DNA of 64,000 nt from contig NZ_CP031704.1 in NCBI RefSeq assembly GCF_003428335.1, positions 124,001 to 188,000 on the forward strand. Direction: 5' to 3'. Source of the stretch: Solimonas sp. K1W22B-7. Lineage in GTDB: Bacteria; Pseudomonadota; Gammaproteobacteria; Nevskiales; Nevskiaceae. The notes beneath the pieces were generated by a model, which searched no databases, was not told the origin of the DNA, and saw only the letters and a program-made list of their open reading frames with translations. Positions within the stretch are counted from its first letter, which is position 1; every line of letters begins with the position of its first letter. Shown piece after piece: positions 1-9,301 of the stretch. The position numbers and the translations under genes were made by a program.

Positions 1-1579
1 GATCGGTCACCGGCAGGTTGACGTTGTAGCGGTCGGCCTGCGCGCCCAGGGTCACCGGGAAGCCACCGTTGTCCAGGAAGCTGGAAGTGGTGGTGTTGGT
101 GGACGTGTTGCTGCCCGAGGTCGTGACAATGCCGCTGCCGCCGTTGCGGGCGACCGTGGTCACGCCGAAGCGCACGCCCAGGTCCTTGGCGAAGTCGTCG
201 TTGGCGATGACGATGCGCGACTCGATCAGCACCTGGCGCACCGGGATGTCCAGGCGCGCGACCAGTACGCGAATCTCTTCGATCTTGTCGCGGGTCTCCA
301 GCACGATCAGGGTGTTGGTGCGCTCATCGACCGACATGCGGCCGCGTTCGCTGAGGATGGTGTTGGCGGAGCCGGACTTGATCAGCGGCGCGAGGTCGGT
401 GGCCTTGGCGTAGTTGACCTGGATGATCTCCGAGCGCAGCGGCGACAGCTCGTTGCGCTGCTTGACGGTTTCCAGCTCGACCTTCTCGCGCTCCGCCAGT
501 TCCTTCAGCGGGGCGACCTGCATGACATTGCCCTGCTGGCGCATGCCCAGGCCCTTGGTGCGCAGGACGATGTCCAGCGCCTGGTCCCAGGGCACGTTCT
601 GCAGGCGCATGGCGATTTCGCCGGTGACCTGGTCGCTCACCACCATGTTGGTGCCGGCGACGTCGGCGATGATCTGCAGCAGCGAGCGGGTTTCGATGTT
701 CTGGAACGACAGGCTGATGCGCTCGCCCACGAACTGCGGCTGGGCCTTGCGCTTCTCTTCGACCTTGTCGGGCGTCAGCGGCTGGATTTCCAGGGTGAAC
801 TGGTCGCCGGTCTGGTAGGCGGCCTGCTCGAATTCGATGCCTGCGGCCGGGGTGACGGTGACGATGACGTCCGCGCCGTCGCGGCGTGTATCGACGTACT
901 TCACCGGCGTGGCGAAGTCGAGCACGTCCAGGCGCTTGAGCAGCTTCTCGGAGGCGGTGGCGCCGCGGAAGGCGGCGACGATCTTGCCGCCCTCTTCGCG
1001 CACGTCCACCGGCATGCGGGCATTGGCCAGCTGCACGATGATGCGGCCTTCGCCGCGCTCGCCGCGGCGGAAGTCGATGTTGCGCAGGGCTGTCGCGGAC
1101 TCGGACAGGACCGGGGCTGGCATCAGGCGGGCGCCGGTGGCCTGGGCCGGCATCGAGGCGGCAGTCGCGGCGCTGGGGTCATCCAGCTGCACGAGGATCT
1201 TGTTGCCCTCGACGCGCAGGCTGTACGGCGCGAGCTGATTGAGTTCGACCACCACGCGGGTGCGGCCCTTGGCCTCGGCGCTGGCGACCGAGCGGACGTT
1301 GCCCGAGTTGACCTTCTTGTAGCGCTCGGGGAGTGCGACCGAGGTATCCGGAAGGTCCAGCGACAGGCGTGCGGGCTTGTCGATGGTGAACACCACCGGC
1401 TCCGGCGCCGCCTCCGACAGGGTCATCGTCAGCAGGACGCGGTCGCCCTCCTGGGAAGTGAAGTCGATCGACTGCAGGGCTCGTCCGCCCTGGGCCTGTG
1501 CACCGCCGGCCAGCAGCAAAGCTGCCACCGCAGTGGCGGCACGCAGCGCCGTCTTGGTTATTTCACTGAGCTTGAACAT
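1..1579 (-). CDS. pilQ: Type IV pilus secretin PilQ (5' part, runs off the window)
   Basis: Outer-membrane secretin through which the type IV pilus exits. About 526 codons are present; the C-terminal secretin barrel lies beyond the left edge. The start codon at 1579 follows an AGGGAG ribosome site and opens a signal peptide ending LLLAGGAQAQG. Two AMIN-like beta domains follow (DFTSQEGDRVLLTM, then IDFRRGERGEGRIIVQL), then the secretin/TonB short N-terminal domain (SLSFQNIETRSLLQIIADV) and the first N1 secretin repeat (VDERTNTLIVLETRDKIEEI). It is the last gene of pilMNOPQ, 17 bp after pilP, an order conserved in gammaproteobacteria. Identity is firm. Confidence 0.95.
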   Translation of the reverse strand, partial: MFKLSEITKTALRAATAVAALLLAGGAQAQGGRALQSIDFTSQEGDRVLLTMTLSEAAPEPVVFTIDKPARLSLDLPDTSVALPERYKKVNSGNVRSVASAEAKGRTRVVVELNQLAPYSLRVEGNKILVQLDDPSAATAASMPAQATGARLMPAPVLSESATALRNIDFRRGERGEGRIIVQLANARMPVDVREEGGKIVAAFRGATASEKLLKRLDVLDFATPVKYVDTRRDGADVIVTVTPAAGIEFEQAAYQTGDQFTLEIQPLTPDKVEEKRKAQPQFVGERISLSFQNIETRSLLQIIADVAGTNMVVSDQVTGEIAMRLQNVPWDQALDIVLRTKGLGMRQQGNVMQVAPLKELAEREKVELETVKQRNELSPLRSEIIQVNYAKATDLAPLIKSGSANTILSERGRMSVDERTNTLIVLETRDKIEEIRVLVARLDIPVRQVLIESRIVIANDDFAKDLGVRFGVTTVARNGGSGIVTTSGSNTSTNTTTSSFLDNGGFPVTLGAQADRYNVNLPVTD

Positions 1580-1596
1580 CGCCAGTCACTCCCTGA

Positions 1597-2118
1597 TTAC
1601 CTTTGTTCCGTAAGCGTCAGAGACGCCGGACGTTGCACCCATCCGCCAAATCCATCCGGCACCAGCTCCACCAAGCCAACCTCGGCCTCCGAAATGGACA
1701 CGATTTCCCCGTAATTTTCGCCAATGTGATTCTTGAGCGTCACGCGGTGCACCACCGCGTCCGGCGCCCGGATCAATGCGTAGACCGTTCCCTTGGAGTC
1801 GACCGTGCCGACCATCCGCAGGCCGCTCAGGTCGAACTCTTCCAGCGGTTCCTTGTTGCGGTTCAGGTCGGGGCGCAGGCCCGGACCGAAGGCGCGCGCC
1901 GGGGCGAAGGCCTCGAAGGGATCGCGGCGGCCGTTGGCCGAGTAGCTGAAGGCTTCGTACTGCTTCATCTGCGGGATCGGTTCGATCGGCGGAGGCTTGC
2001 GGGCCTTGACCTCGGTGACCCAGGCCTCGAGATCGCTCAGGCCCTTGCCGCAGCCGGCTACCGATACGGCGGCGGCCAGGAGAAGCAGGCGCAGGATGTT
2101 CTGTTTGCTGGTTTTCAT
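1597..2118 (-). CDS. pilP: Type IV pilus inner-membrane lipoprotein PilP
   Basis: Periplasmic lipoprotein that connects the PilN/PilO inner-membrane complex to the secretin PilQ. The 173-residue product has a lipobox (VSVAGC) after a short signal peptide. It then has the PilP proline-rich linker and the compact beta domain (LSGLRMVGTVDSKGTVYALIRAPD). I chose the ATG at 2118 because a GGAGAG site lies 7 bases upstream; a longer start at 2136 would overlap the pilO stop but gives an unusual N-terminus before the signal peptide. Located between pilO and pilQ. Confidence 0.93.
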   Translation of the reverse strand: MKTSKQNILRLLLLAAAVSVAGCGKGLSDLEAWVTEVKARKPPPIEPIPQMKQYEAFSYSANGRRDPFEAFAPARAFGPGLRPDLNRNKEPLEEFDLSGLRMVGTVDSKGTVYALIRAPDAVVHRVTLKNHIGENYGEIVSISEAEVGLVELVPDGFGGWVQRPASLTLTEQR

Positions 2119-2132
2119 GGGGCGCTCTCCTG

Positions 2133-2804
2133 TCACTTGGCAGCGCCGGTTTTGGTCTTGTCGGCTTCCGCGGCGGCGATCTCGTCGTCGTCGAGATAGC
2201 GGTACGTCTTGGCCAGTGCCGTCATGCGCAAGGTGCCTTCGTCGAGGGCGCCCTTGCCCCGCATCTCAGACTCCGCCGGCAGGTTGATCTCCACGTCCTC
2301 GATGGTCACGATGCGCGGCAGCGCCGCGACGGCGCTGACGAAGTTGGCCAGCTCGTGGTAAGTGCCGGTGACGATGACCTTGTTGGGAATCTCCGCGTAG
2401 AACTCCTTGGGGACGGGGTCCTGCGGCTTGAACAGCTCCTCCTCGAGGCTGGCCGAGACGCGGGCCTGCGAGATGTCGTTGAGCAGGTTGGGCACCTCGG
2501 CCTTGCTCGGCAGCTGCTTGAGCATGGCGCCGAAGTTCTGTTCCATCTCCGCCAGCTGTGCCTTGTAGCTCTCCAGCGCTGCGGCCTTGCCCTGGTTCTC
2601 CTCGAACTTCTGGCGCAGCTGCAACTCGGTCGCTTCGGCCGCCGTCAACTCCTCGTAGACCGGCTTGACCAGCAGGTAGATGCCCAGGCCCAGCACCACG
2701 ACGCCGGCCAGGACCGAGGCGCTGACACGCACCCACATCGGCCACGCGCCGGGGTTGCTCGTGTCGAGCGTCTGCAGTTCGGTGATTGCTTCCTGGAAGT
2801 TCAT
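2133..2804 (-). CDS. pilO: Type IV pilus assembly protein PilO
   Basis: Bitopic inner-membrane protein that pairs with PilN in the alignment subcomplex. The 223-residue product has a short cytoplasmic N-terminus and one membrane span at about residues 26-47 (VSASVLAGVVVLGLGIYLLV). A coiled coil follows (EATELQLRQKFEENQGKAAA), then the PilO ferredoxin-like core, with FVSAVAALPRIVTIEDVEI being typical. The start overlaps the pilN stop (ATGA), which suggests translational coupling. Confidence 0.95.
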   Translation of the reverse strand: MNFQEAITELQTLDTSNPGAWPMWVRVSASVLAGVVVLGLGIYLLVKPVYEELTAAEATELQLRQKFEENQGKAAALESYKAQLAEMEQNFGAMLKQLPSKAEVPNLLNDISQARVSASLEEELFKPQDPVPKEFYAEIPNKVIVTGTYHELANFVSAVAALPRIVTIEDVEINLPAESEMRGKGALDEGTLRMTALAKTYRYLDDDEIAAAEADKTKTGAAK

Positions 2805-3400
2805 TGCCCGGCCTCCGCGCCATCTTCCTCGGGATCGGCCGTGCCGTCGGAAGGCTTCTTCAGAGCCTTGACCTGCAGCTGGAAATCGCCGCGGCGCAGT
2901 TTCTGCTTCTGCTCCTTGGTCACGATCTCGACCAGCCTGGGCTCGTCGAACCAGGCCGAGGCGTCAATGTTCTTCATGTAGGTCGAGATACGGCCGTTGG
3001 ATTCGGCCGTGCCGGTGAGGGTCACCCCTTCCGGCGCCTGCTTGATCGCCCGCAGGTTGGTGCCCTCCGGCAGGGTGCTGACGACCTCGTCGAAGAAGTG
3101 GACCGATGCGGCGCGGCTGGCCTGCAGTTCCTCGATCACGCGCATGCGCGCCAGCAAGCTGGCCTTGACCTTCTCCAGCTCCTCGATTTCCTTGATCTTC
3201 TGCTTGGTTTCGTCGATCTGGCGCTGCAGGTAGGCGTTGCGCTCCTGCTGCGACGACACCGCGCCGCTGACCGAGGTCCAGGCCAGGCCGACGATGGAGG
3301 CGCTGGCCACCATGCCGATGCCGAGCATGGTCAGGAACTGCTGCTTGCGACGGGCGCGACGTTCCTGGCGCCAGTCGAGTAGGTTGATGCGCGTCGTCAT
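2801..3400 (-). CDS. pilN: Type IV pilus assembly protein PilN
   Basis: Partner of PilO; its conserved cytoplasmic N-terminus binds PilM. The 199-residue product begins with the family signature INLLDWRQERRARRKQQF. It then has a membrane span at about residues 26-46, a coiled coil (ERNAYLQRQIDETKQKIKEI) and a periplasmic alpha/beta domain. The C-terminal tail is acidic. Overlaps pilM upstream and pilO downstream by four bases each. Confidence 0.95.
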   Translation of the reverse strand: MTTRINLLDWRQERRARRKQQFLTMLGIGMVASASIVGLAWTSVSGAVSSQQERNAYLQRQIDETKQKIKEIEELEKVKASLLARMRVIEELQASRAASVHFFDEVVSTLPEGTNLRAIKQAPEGVTLTGTAESNGRISTYMKNIDASAWFDEPRLVEIVTKEQKQKLRRGDFQLQVKALKKPSDGTADPEEDGAEAGQ

Positions 3401-4485
3401 TTCGACTCCCCGTCGAACGCGCGGTAGGCCAGGCCGCAGGCGATCAGCAGCGATGCCTCTTCCTTGGCCAGAACCGCGGGCTTGGCCTTGGACGAAACGC
3501 TCATGCCGGCGAAGGGCTTGGCCACTGCCGTCGGGATGCGCAGGCGGTCCTGGATCGCGGCGTCGATGCCGGCGATATGGGCCGAGCCGCCGGCGAGGAT
3601 GATCTGGTCGATCGTGTTGTACTGCGATGCCGCCGAGAAGAAGAACTGCAGCGAGCGGTCGATCTGCTGCGCCATGTCGCTGATGAAGTGGCTCAGCACC
3701 TCGGTCTGGTAGTCGTCCGGCAGGTTGCCGAACTTCTTGGCCTTGCCGGCTTCGTCGAGGCTCATGCCGTAGTGGCGCATGATGTCTTCGGTGAGCTGGC
3801 GGCCGCCGAAGCTCTGGTCGCGCGTATAGATCGTCTTGAGGTCGTGCATGATCAGCACCGACGTGGTTGTCGCGCCGACGTCCACCACCGCGATCGTGCG
3901 GCGTACGCCGCGATCGGGCATCTGGTGCTGCAGGAACTGGCAGGCGTTCTCGAGGGCGTAGGTCTCGATGTCGACGATCTTGGGCTTGAGGCCCGCGATC
4001 TCCAGCGCGGCGGCGCGCTGTTCGACCTGCTCCTTGCGGCAGGCCGCGAGCAGCACGTCGACGTTGTCCTTGGCCTTGTCGCTGTCGCCGATCACTTCGA
4101 AGTCGATGCTGACTTCTTCGATCGGGTAAGGGATGTACTGGTCGGCCTCGACCTTGATCTGCTCTTCCATGTCGTCTTCCGACAGGCCTTTGGGGAGCTG
4201 GATCACCTTGCTGATCACCGACGCACCGGCCACCGCGACAGCCGCGTTCTTGGTGCGGGTGCCCGCGCGGCTTAGCGCGCGCATGACCGCCTCACCGACG
4301 ACTTTCGGATCAGTGACCTGTTTGTCCGTGACGGCATTGGCCGGCAGCGGCTCCACGGCGTAGGTCTCGACGTGGAATTTCTCTCCCCTGCGCGACAGCT
4401 CGAGCAGCTTTACGGCACTGGAACTGATGTCCAGACCGATGAGCGCCTGCTCTCCCCCGCCTAACAGCGATTGCACTATGGACAT
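3397..4485 (-). CDS. pilM: Type IV pilus assembly ATPase-like protein PilM
   Basis: Cytoplasmic actin-like protein that binds the PilN N-terminus. The 362-residue product has the nucleotide-binding phosphate loops (LIGLDISSSAVKLLELSRRG and VVDVGATTTSVLIMHDL) and the adenosine motif (QIILAGGSAHIAGI). I chose the ATG at 4485 because GCGAGG lies just upstream and the protein then begins with the family's LGIDISS region. Upstream in-frame starts would add an unconserved extension into the divergent promoter region. First gene of the operon. Confidence 0.95.
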   Translation of the reverse strand: MSIVQSLLGGGEQALIGLDISSSAVKLLELSRRGEKFHVETYAVEPLPANAVTDKQVTDPKVVGEAVMRALSRAGTRTKNAAVAVAGASVISKVIQLPKGLSEDDMEEQIKVEADQYIPYPIEEVSIDFEVIGDSDKAKDNVDVLLAACRKEQVEQRAAALEIAGLKPKIVDIETYALENACQFLQHQMPDRGVRRTIAVVDVGATTTSVLIMHDLKTIYTRDQSFGGRQLTEDIMRHYGMSLDEAGKAKKFGNLPDDYQTEVLSHFISDMAQQIDRSLQFFFSAASQYNTIDQIILAGGSAHIAGIDAAIQDRLRIPTAVAKPFAGMSVSSKAKPAVLAKEEASLLIACGLAYRAFDGESK

Positions 4486-4672
4486 ATCGCCTCGCCAAAC
4501 TCGCGTTGACATTCCCCCGCGGAAATCGTGGTGACTCCTCCCGCATTGAGCCGTACTATAACGCAAACATTCTGCGATGCAACTATAAGTAGTGGCTCCA
4601 ACTATCTGATGTTGCTTCATAACCTGCATAGCGATTCTGTAGGTTTTTGGCCATGGGGAAGGTAAGGATTCG
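4486..4672. promoter_or_regulatory. Divergent promoter region between pilM and mrcA
   Basis: This 187-bp gap separates the leftward pil operon from the rightward PBP1a gene and must hold both promoters. It is distinctly AT-richer than its flanks. I did not find a convincing -35/-10 pair to assign to either gene. The arrangement pilM divergent from ponA/mrcA is common in gammaproteobacteria. Confidence 0.5.
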
Positions 4673-7078
4673 ATGAAGTGGAAGCTGTTGCTGTCGGTCC
4701 TGGCGGGACTGCTGCTGGCCGGCGTGCTTGCGCTCTGGGGCGGATTCCTCGTGGCCAAGGCCTATTTCGAGGACGAACTGCCCTCTGTGGACGCCCTGCG
4801 CCAGCTGCAGCTGGCCATCCCGCTGCGCATCTATTCCGCTGACGGAAAGCTGCTCGGCGAGTTCGGCGCCGAGCGCCGCGCGCCCCTCAAGTACAGGGAG
4901 TTTCCGCCGCGGGTGGTGCAGGCCTTCCTGGCTGCCGAGGACGACCGTTTCTTCGAGCATCCCGGCGTGGACTGGATGGGCCTGGTGCGCGCGGCCTTCA
5001 GCCTGGCCGCCACCGGGCAGAAATCCCAGGGTGGCAGCACCATCACCATGCAGCTGGCGCGCAACGTGTTCCTCTCCAACGAGCGGAGCTACGGTCGCAA
5101 GTTCAAGGAGATCCTGCTGTCGCTGCGCATCGAGAAGGAGCTGAAGAAGGAGGAAATCCTCGAGCTCTATCTCAACAAGATCTACCTGGGCGAGCGCGCC
5201 TACGGCGTCGGCGCCGCCGCGATGACTTATTTTAGTAAAAATATCAAGGACTTGAAGATATCGGAGGCAGCGGTGATGGCGGGCCTGCCGAAAGCCCCGT
5301 CGCGCGACAACCCGATCGTCAATCCGGAGCGGGCCAAGGAGCGGCGCAACTACGTGCTGCGCCGCATGCACGAGCTGGGCTACATCTCGGCCGAGGAGTT
5401 CAAGGCGGGGCTGGAAGAGCCCCTGATCGTCAAGCCCTACCGCGCGCGGGCCGAGGTCGACGCCTACTACGTCGCGGAGATGGTGCGCCAGGAGATCCTG
5501 ACCCGCTACGGCGACACCGCTTACACCAACGGCTTCTACGTCACCACCACGATCGACTCCACCCGCCAGAACGCTGCCAACGCCGCGTTGCGCAAGGCCA
5601 TCAACGACTACGGCGAGCGCCACGGCTGGCGCGGGCCGGAGGCCAAGCTCGATCCGGCGCTGCTGGCGCCCGGGCAGGAGCAGAAGCTGGTGGACGCCCT
5701 GGATGCGCGCCCGCAGGTGGCCAGCCTGGTGCCGGTGGTGGTGTTGGGCTATTCGCCGCAGAAGCTGGTCTTGCGCGGCCGCGACGGCGACCTCGAGATG
5801 CCCCCGGAAGGTTTCAAGTGGGCCGCCTTCAGCGCCAAGCGGACGCCGGCGATCGGTGACGTCCTGCGCATCCGTGCTGGCGGCAAGGAGGGTCGCGAAT
5901 GGGTCCTGGCACAGCTGCCGCAGGCCCAGGGCGCCCTGGTCGCCCTGAACCCGCGCGATGGCGCCATCGTCGCCCTGGTCGGCGGCTACGATTTCTTCCA
6001 GGGCAAGTTCAACCGCGTCACCCAGGCACGGCGCCAGGCCGGATCCGGCTTCAAGCCTTTCCTGTACGCCGCCGCGATGGCGCGCGGCTACTCGCCGGCT
6101 TCGGTATTCCTCGACGCCCCGGTGGTGTTCAGCATCCGCGGCCAGCAGGACTGGCGCCCGGAGAACTACGGTGGCGACTTCAAGGGCCCGATGACCCTGC
6201 GCGAAGCCCTGGTGCAGTCGCGCAACCTGGTGTCGATCCGCGTGCTGCAGGCCATCGGCATCGACTACGCCCGCGAATACATCGCCCGCTTCGGCCTGCC
6301 GATCGAGCACATGCCACGCAACCTGACGATGTCGCTGGGCACCGGCGACTTCACGCCGCTGGAGATGGCGCGCGGCTTCTCCACCATCGCCAACGGCGGT
6401 TATCTCACCGAGCCCTATTTCATCGACAGCATCAGCGACGGTGCCGGCAAGCTGCTGTTCAAGGCGCAGCCGAAGATCGCCTGCTACGAATGCGAAGAAC
6501 TGCCGCCGCCGCCCGAAATGGCCAGCGACGATCCTTCCGCCAACGAGGCCGAGGCGCCGCCGCCGGACATTCCCGAGAACGGTGCGCCGCGCGTGATCGA
6601 TCCGCAGACCGTCTGGATGATCACCGACATTCTCCACGACGTGACCGTGCGCGGCACCGCCGCCAAGGTCAACGAACTGGGCCGCGCCGACCTGGCCGGC
6701 AAGACCGGCACCACCAACGACGAAACCGACGCCTGGTTCAACGGCTTCCAGAAGACCCTGGTCGCCACCGCCTGGGTCGGGCGCGACCAGCCGGGTCCGC
6801 TGGGCAAGGGCGAGGTCGGGGGTCGTGCCGCGCTGCCGATGTGGCTGGACTTCATGCGCGTGGCGCTCAAGGACGTGCCCCAGGGCATGCGGCCGCGCCC
6901 CTCGGGCCTGGTCAGCGTGCGTATCGACAGCCGCAGTGGCAAGCTTGCCAGTGGCGACGGCGAAGGGGTGTTCGAAGTGGTCCCGCAGGACCGCATCCCG
7001 GAGGCCGCCGACAGTCCCCCGGGGCTGGAAGAGGAGGGCGCCAAGCCGTCCTCTGGCGGGGTGGAAGAGTTGTTTTGA
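4673..7078 (+). CDS. mrcA: Penicillin-binding protein 1A (bifunctional transglycosylase/transpeptidase)
   Basis: Polymerises and cross-links peptidoglycan at the inner membrane. The 801-residue product has an N-terminal signal anchor. The GT51 domain contains EDDRFFEHPGVD, with the catalytic Glu at about residue 89, and GGSTITMQLARN. An OB-like insert follows. The transpeptidase domain carries SGFK (Ser458), SRN (516-518) and KTG (677-679). The tail is acidic and Pro/Glu-rich. Length and motif order match class A PBPs. Also called ponA when next to pil genes. Confidence 0.96.
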   Translation: MKWKLLLSVLAGLLLAGVLALWGGFLVAKAYFEDELPSVDALRQLQLAIPLRIYSADGKLLGEFGAERRAPLKYREFPPRVVQAFLAAEDDRFFEHPGVDWMGLVRAAFSLAATGQKSQGGSTITMQLARNVFLSNERSYGRKFKEILLSLRIEKELKKEEILELYLNKIYLGERAYGVGAAAMTYFSKNIKDLKISEAAVMAGLPKAPSRDNPIVNPERAKERRNYVLRRMHELGYISAEEFKAGLEEPLIVKPYRARAEVDAYYVAEMVRQEILTRYGDTAYTNGFYVTTTIDSTRQNAANAALRKAINDYGERHGWRGPEAKLDPALLAPGQEQKLVDALDARPQVASLVPVVVLGYSPQKLVLRGRDGDLEMPPEGFKWAAFSAKRTPAIGDVLRIRAGGKEGREWVLAQLPQAQGALVALNPRDGAIVALVGGYDFFQGKFNRVTQARRQAGSGFKPFLYAAAMARGYSPASVFLDAPVVFSIRGQQDWRPENYGGDFKGPMTLREALVQSRNLVSIRVLQAIGIDYAREYIARFGLPIEHMPRNLTMSLGTGDFTPLEMARGFSTIANGGYLTEPYFIDSISDGAGKLLFKAQPKIACYECEELPPPPEMASDDPSANEAEAPPPDIPENGAPRVIDPQTVWMITDILHDVTVRGTAAKVNELGRADLAGKTGTTNDETDAWFNGFQKTLVATAWVGRDQPGPLGKGEVGGRAALPMWLDFMRVALKDVPQGMRPRPSGLVSVRIDSRSGKLASGDGEGVFEVVPQDRIPEAADSPPGLEEEGAKPSSGGVEELF

Positions 7079-7106
7079 ACTGCGATTGCCCGCCAAGGGC
7101 ACGAGG

Positions 7107-7703
7107 GTGAACGCCGTGCAATACAGCATCGTGCAGGAAGCCGCCCGCATCATCTGCGAGGAGCAGGTGACCGATTACCGTACCGCCAAGCAGAAGGCCG
7201 CCGAGCGCCTGGGCCTGCCGGCGCGCTCGGGGCTGCCGGACAACGCCCAGGTACAGCAGGCGGTGATCGAGTACCAGCGCCTGTTCGGCGGCGAGGCTTA
7301 CCACGAGCGGCTGCGGCGCATGCGCCGCACCGCGCTGCGGGTGATGCGCCAGCTCGCCGAATTCTCGCCGCGCCTGGTCGGCGGCGCCGTCAGCGGCGCC
7401 ATCACCGACGCCCACCGCCTGCAATTGCATGCTTTCGCCGACAAGCCCGAGGCGATCGACATCTACCTGCACGACCGCCGCATCGACTTCGACCAGGACG
7501 AGCGCCGCTACCGCTACCCCGACGGCAAGGAGCAGCGCATCCCGCTGGCCTGCTTCGAGGTCGAGGGCGTCGGCGTGGACCTGGCGGTGTTCTCGGAGAA
7601 CGAGCAGCGCCGCGCGCCGCTGAGCCCGGTGGAGAACCAGCCGTTCCGCCGGCTGGATTCGGCGCAGGTGGAGAAGCTGCTTGCGGCGGAAGAAGCGGCC
7701 TGA
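7107..7703 (+). CDS. Conserved hypothetical protein, about 198 aa
   Basis: Soluble alpha/beta protein with no signal peptide or membrane span. The helical N-terminal half contains IVQEAARIICEEQVTDYRTA and the run GGAVSGAITDAHRLQLHAF; the second half has DRRIDFDQDERRYRYPDG and ACFEVEGVGVDLAVF. I recall similar proteins in Pseudomonas and Xanthomonas under uninformative or doubtful names (nucleotidyltransferase-like, murein ligase), but I cannot confirm a function. The start is GTG at 7107 or GTG at 7116; the second is better spaced from GAGGG. It may be cotranscribed with mrcA, 28 bp upstream. Confidence 0.8.
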   Translation: MNAVQYSIVQEAARIICEEQVTDYRTAKQKAAERLGLPARSGLPDNAQVQQAVIEYQRLFGGEAYHERLRRMRRTALRVMRQLAEFSPRLVGGAVSGAITDAHRLQLHAFADKPEAIDIYLHDRRIDFDQDERRYRYPDGKEQRIPLACFEVEGVGVDLAVFSENEQRRAPLSPVENQPFRRLDSAQVEKLLAAEEAA

Positions 7704-7712
7704 GTGGGCTGT

Positions 7713-7859
7713 TGTAGGAGCGGCTGTTAGCCGCGATCTTCTGCGAAGCAGCGAAGGTGGCGCCATCCATGGCGAGACTTCGGCTCGCCCATCTATCCCC
7801 GGGGCGGCCATCCTTGGCCGCCCGTGATTCACCGCAGGCAATGCCGTTTAGGCATTGCC
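7713..7859. repeat. Cluster of consecutive intergenic hairpins including a REP unit
   Basis: Five palindromes lie end to end between two convergent genes. First is a REP-like unit GTAGGAGCGGCTGTTAGCCG (7715-7734). It is followed by CGCCATCCATGGCG (7761-7774), GGCGAG-N7-CTCGCC (7771-7789), GGGCGGCCA-TCCT-TGGCCGCCC (7803-7824) and GGCAATGCC-N5-GGCATTGCC (7837-7859). The REP unit recurs inside the gene at 27.1 kb. The short C-CAT-GG type hairpins recur near 19.7 kb. Confidence 0.75.
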
Positions 7860-7875
7860 AAAGCGCGCCGAATCA

Positions 7876-7897
7876 CCCTCCTTGCGGAGGGCTTTTT
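7876..7897 (+). terminator. Rho-independent terminator
   Basis: The stem CCCTCC/GGAGGG with a TTGC loop is followed by CTTTTT on the + strand. It ends the rightward transcript of the hypothetical gene, in a convergent position 18 bp from the gltA stop. Confidence 0.75.
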
Positions 7898-7914
7898 CCT
7901 GACTGCACCGGCGC

Positions 7915-9210
7915 TTAGCGCTGGGCAATCGGCGTCACGTTGCGATCGGCAGCACCCGTATAGACCTGGCGCGGGCGCGCGATGCGCATGCCCGGGTCGG
8001 CGACCATCTCGATCCAGTGGGCCACCCAGCCGACGGTACGCGCGATGGCGAACATCGGCGTGAACATGTTCACCGGGATGCCCAGGGCCTTGTAGATGAT
8101 GCCCGAGTAGAAGTCGACGTTCGGGTACAGCGCGCGGGCCTTGAAGTAGTCGTCCGACAGGGCGATCTCCTCCAGCTTCATCGCCAGTTCCAGCTGCGGA
8201 TCGCTGTCCTTGCCCAGGTGCTTGAGCACCTTGTGGCACTGCTCGCGGATGATCGTGGCGCGCGGGTCGAAGTTCTTGTACACGCGGTGGCCGAAGCCCA
8301 TCAGGCGCACGCCCGAGGTCTTGTCCTTGACCTTGGCCATGAAGGCCGGCACGTTCTTCACGTCGCCGATCTCCTCCAGCATCTTCAGCACCGCCTCGTT
8401 GGCGCCGCCGTGCGCCGGGCCCCACAGCGCGGCGATGCCCGAGGCGATCGCGGCGTAGGGGTTGGTGCCGGTGGAGCCGGCCATGCGCACCGTGGAGGTG
8501 GAGGCGTTCTGCTCGTGGTCGGCGTGCAGGATGAACAGCACGTCCAGCGCCTTGGCCGCGATCGGGTCGACGTGGTACGGCTCGGCCGGCACGGCGAACA
8601 TCATGTGCAGCAGGTTGCTGCAGTAGTCCAGGTGGTTCTGCGGGTAGACGAACGGCTGGCCGTAGTACTTCTTGTAGGCGGCGGCGGCGATCGTCGGGAT
8701 CTTGGCGATCATGCGGTGCGCGAAGATCTCGCGGTGCCGCGCATCCTTGTTGTTGGTGGTGTCGTGGTAGAACGCCGACAGCGAACCGACGATGCCGGTC
8801 AGCATGGCCATCGGGTGGGCGTCGTAGTTGAAGCCCTGGAAGAACCCCTTGAGGTTCTCGTTGATCATGGTGTGCTTGCGGATGTTCATGTCGAACGCCG
8901 CCAGCTGGTCCTTGTTCGGCAGTTCGCCGTTGAGGATCAGGTAAGCCACCTCGATGAAGTTGCAGTGCTCGGCCAGCTGCGCCACCGGGTAGCCGCGATA
9001 CAGCAGCACGCCCTTGTCGCCGTCGATATAGGTGATCGCCGACTTGGTGGAACAGGTCGAGCTGAACCCCGGGTCGTAGGTGAAGACGTCGAGCTTGTCG
9101 TAGACCTTGCCTACGTCCAGGCCGACCGGGCCGAGGGTGCCGCCGATGGCCGGGAGATCCAGCTTCTCACCGTTGGCGTTGTTGACCAGACTGTAGCTGA
9201 CGTCGCTCAT
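7915..9210 (-). CDS. gltA: Citrate synthase (type II)
   Basis: Condenses acetyl-CoA and oxaloacetate at TCA cycle entry. The 431-residue product has the active-site His region [20 protein letters not shown] and [16 protein letters not shown]. It also has [14 protein letters not shown], which contains a catalytic His, and an Asp-containing C-terminal segment. The N-terminal extra domain is typical of the hexameric, NADH-sensitive type of Gram-negative bacteria. The start is the ATG at 9210, with GGAG 6 bases upstream. Transcribed alone, facing the gene at 7.1 kb. Confidence 0.97.
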   Translation of the reverse strand: MSDVSYSLVNNANGEKLDLPAIGGTLGPVGLDVGKVYDKLDVFTYDPGFSSTCSTKSAITYIDGDKGVLLYRGYPVAQLAEHCNFIEVAYLILNGELPNKDQLAAFDMNIRKHTMINENLKGFFQGFNYDAHPMAMLTGIVGSLSAFYHDTTNNKDARHREIFAHRMIAKIPTIAAAAYKKYYGQPFVYPQNHLDYCSNLLHMMFAVPAEPYHVDPIAAKALDVLFILHADHEQNASTSTVRMAGSTGTNPYAAIASGIAALWGPAHGGANEAVLKMLEEIGDVKNVPAFMAKVKDKTSGVRLMGFGHRVYKNFDPRATIIREQCHKVLKHLGKDSDPQLELAMKLEEIALSDDYFKARALYPNVDFYSGIIYKALGIPVNMFTPMFAIARTVGWVAHWIEMVADPGMRIARPRQVYTGAADRNVTPIAQR

Positions 9211-9301
9211 GCTTGCTCCGCAATCTTTTTGTGGCAAAACCTTAGCGAGAACCATGCCGGTCCACGCCGATCCCTGTCGCTTCCCCTGGCGACGCTCTTC
9301 C

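Noticed and set aside
4583-7153. 856-codon minus-strand open frame opposite mrcA
   Set aside because: Shadow of the PBP1a gene; the mrcA motifs on the + strand are unambiguous.
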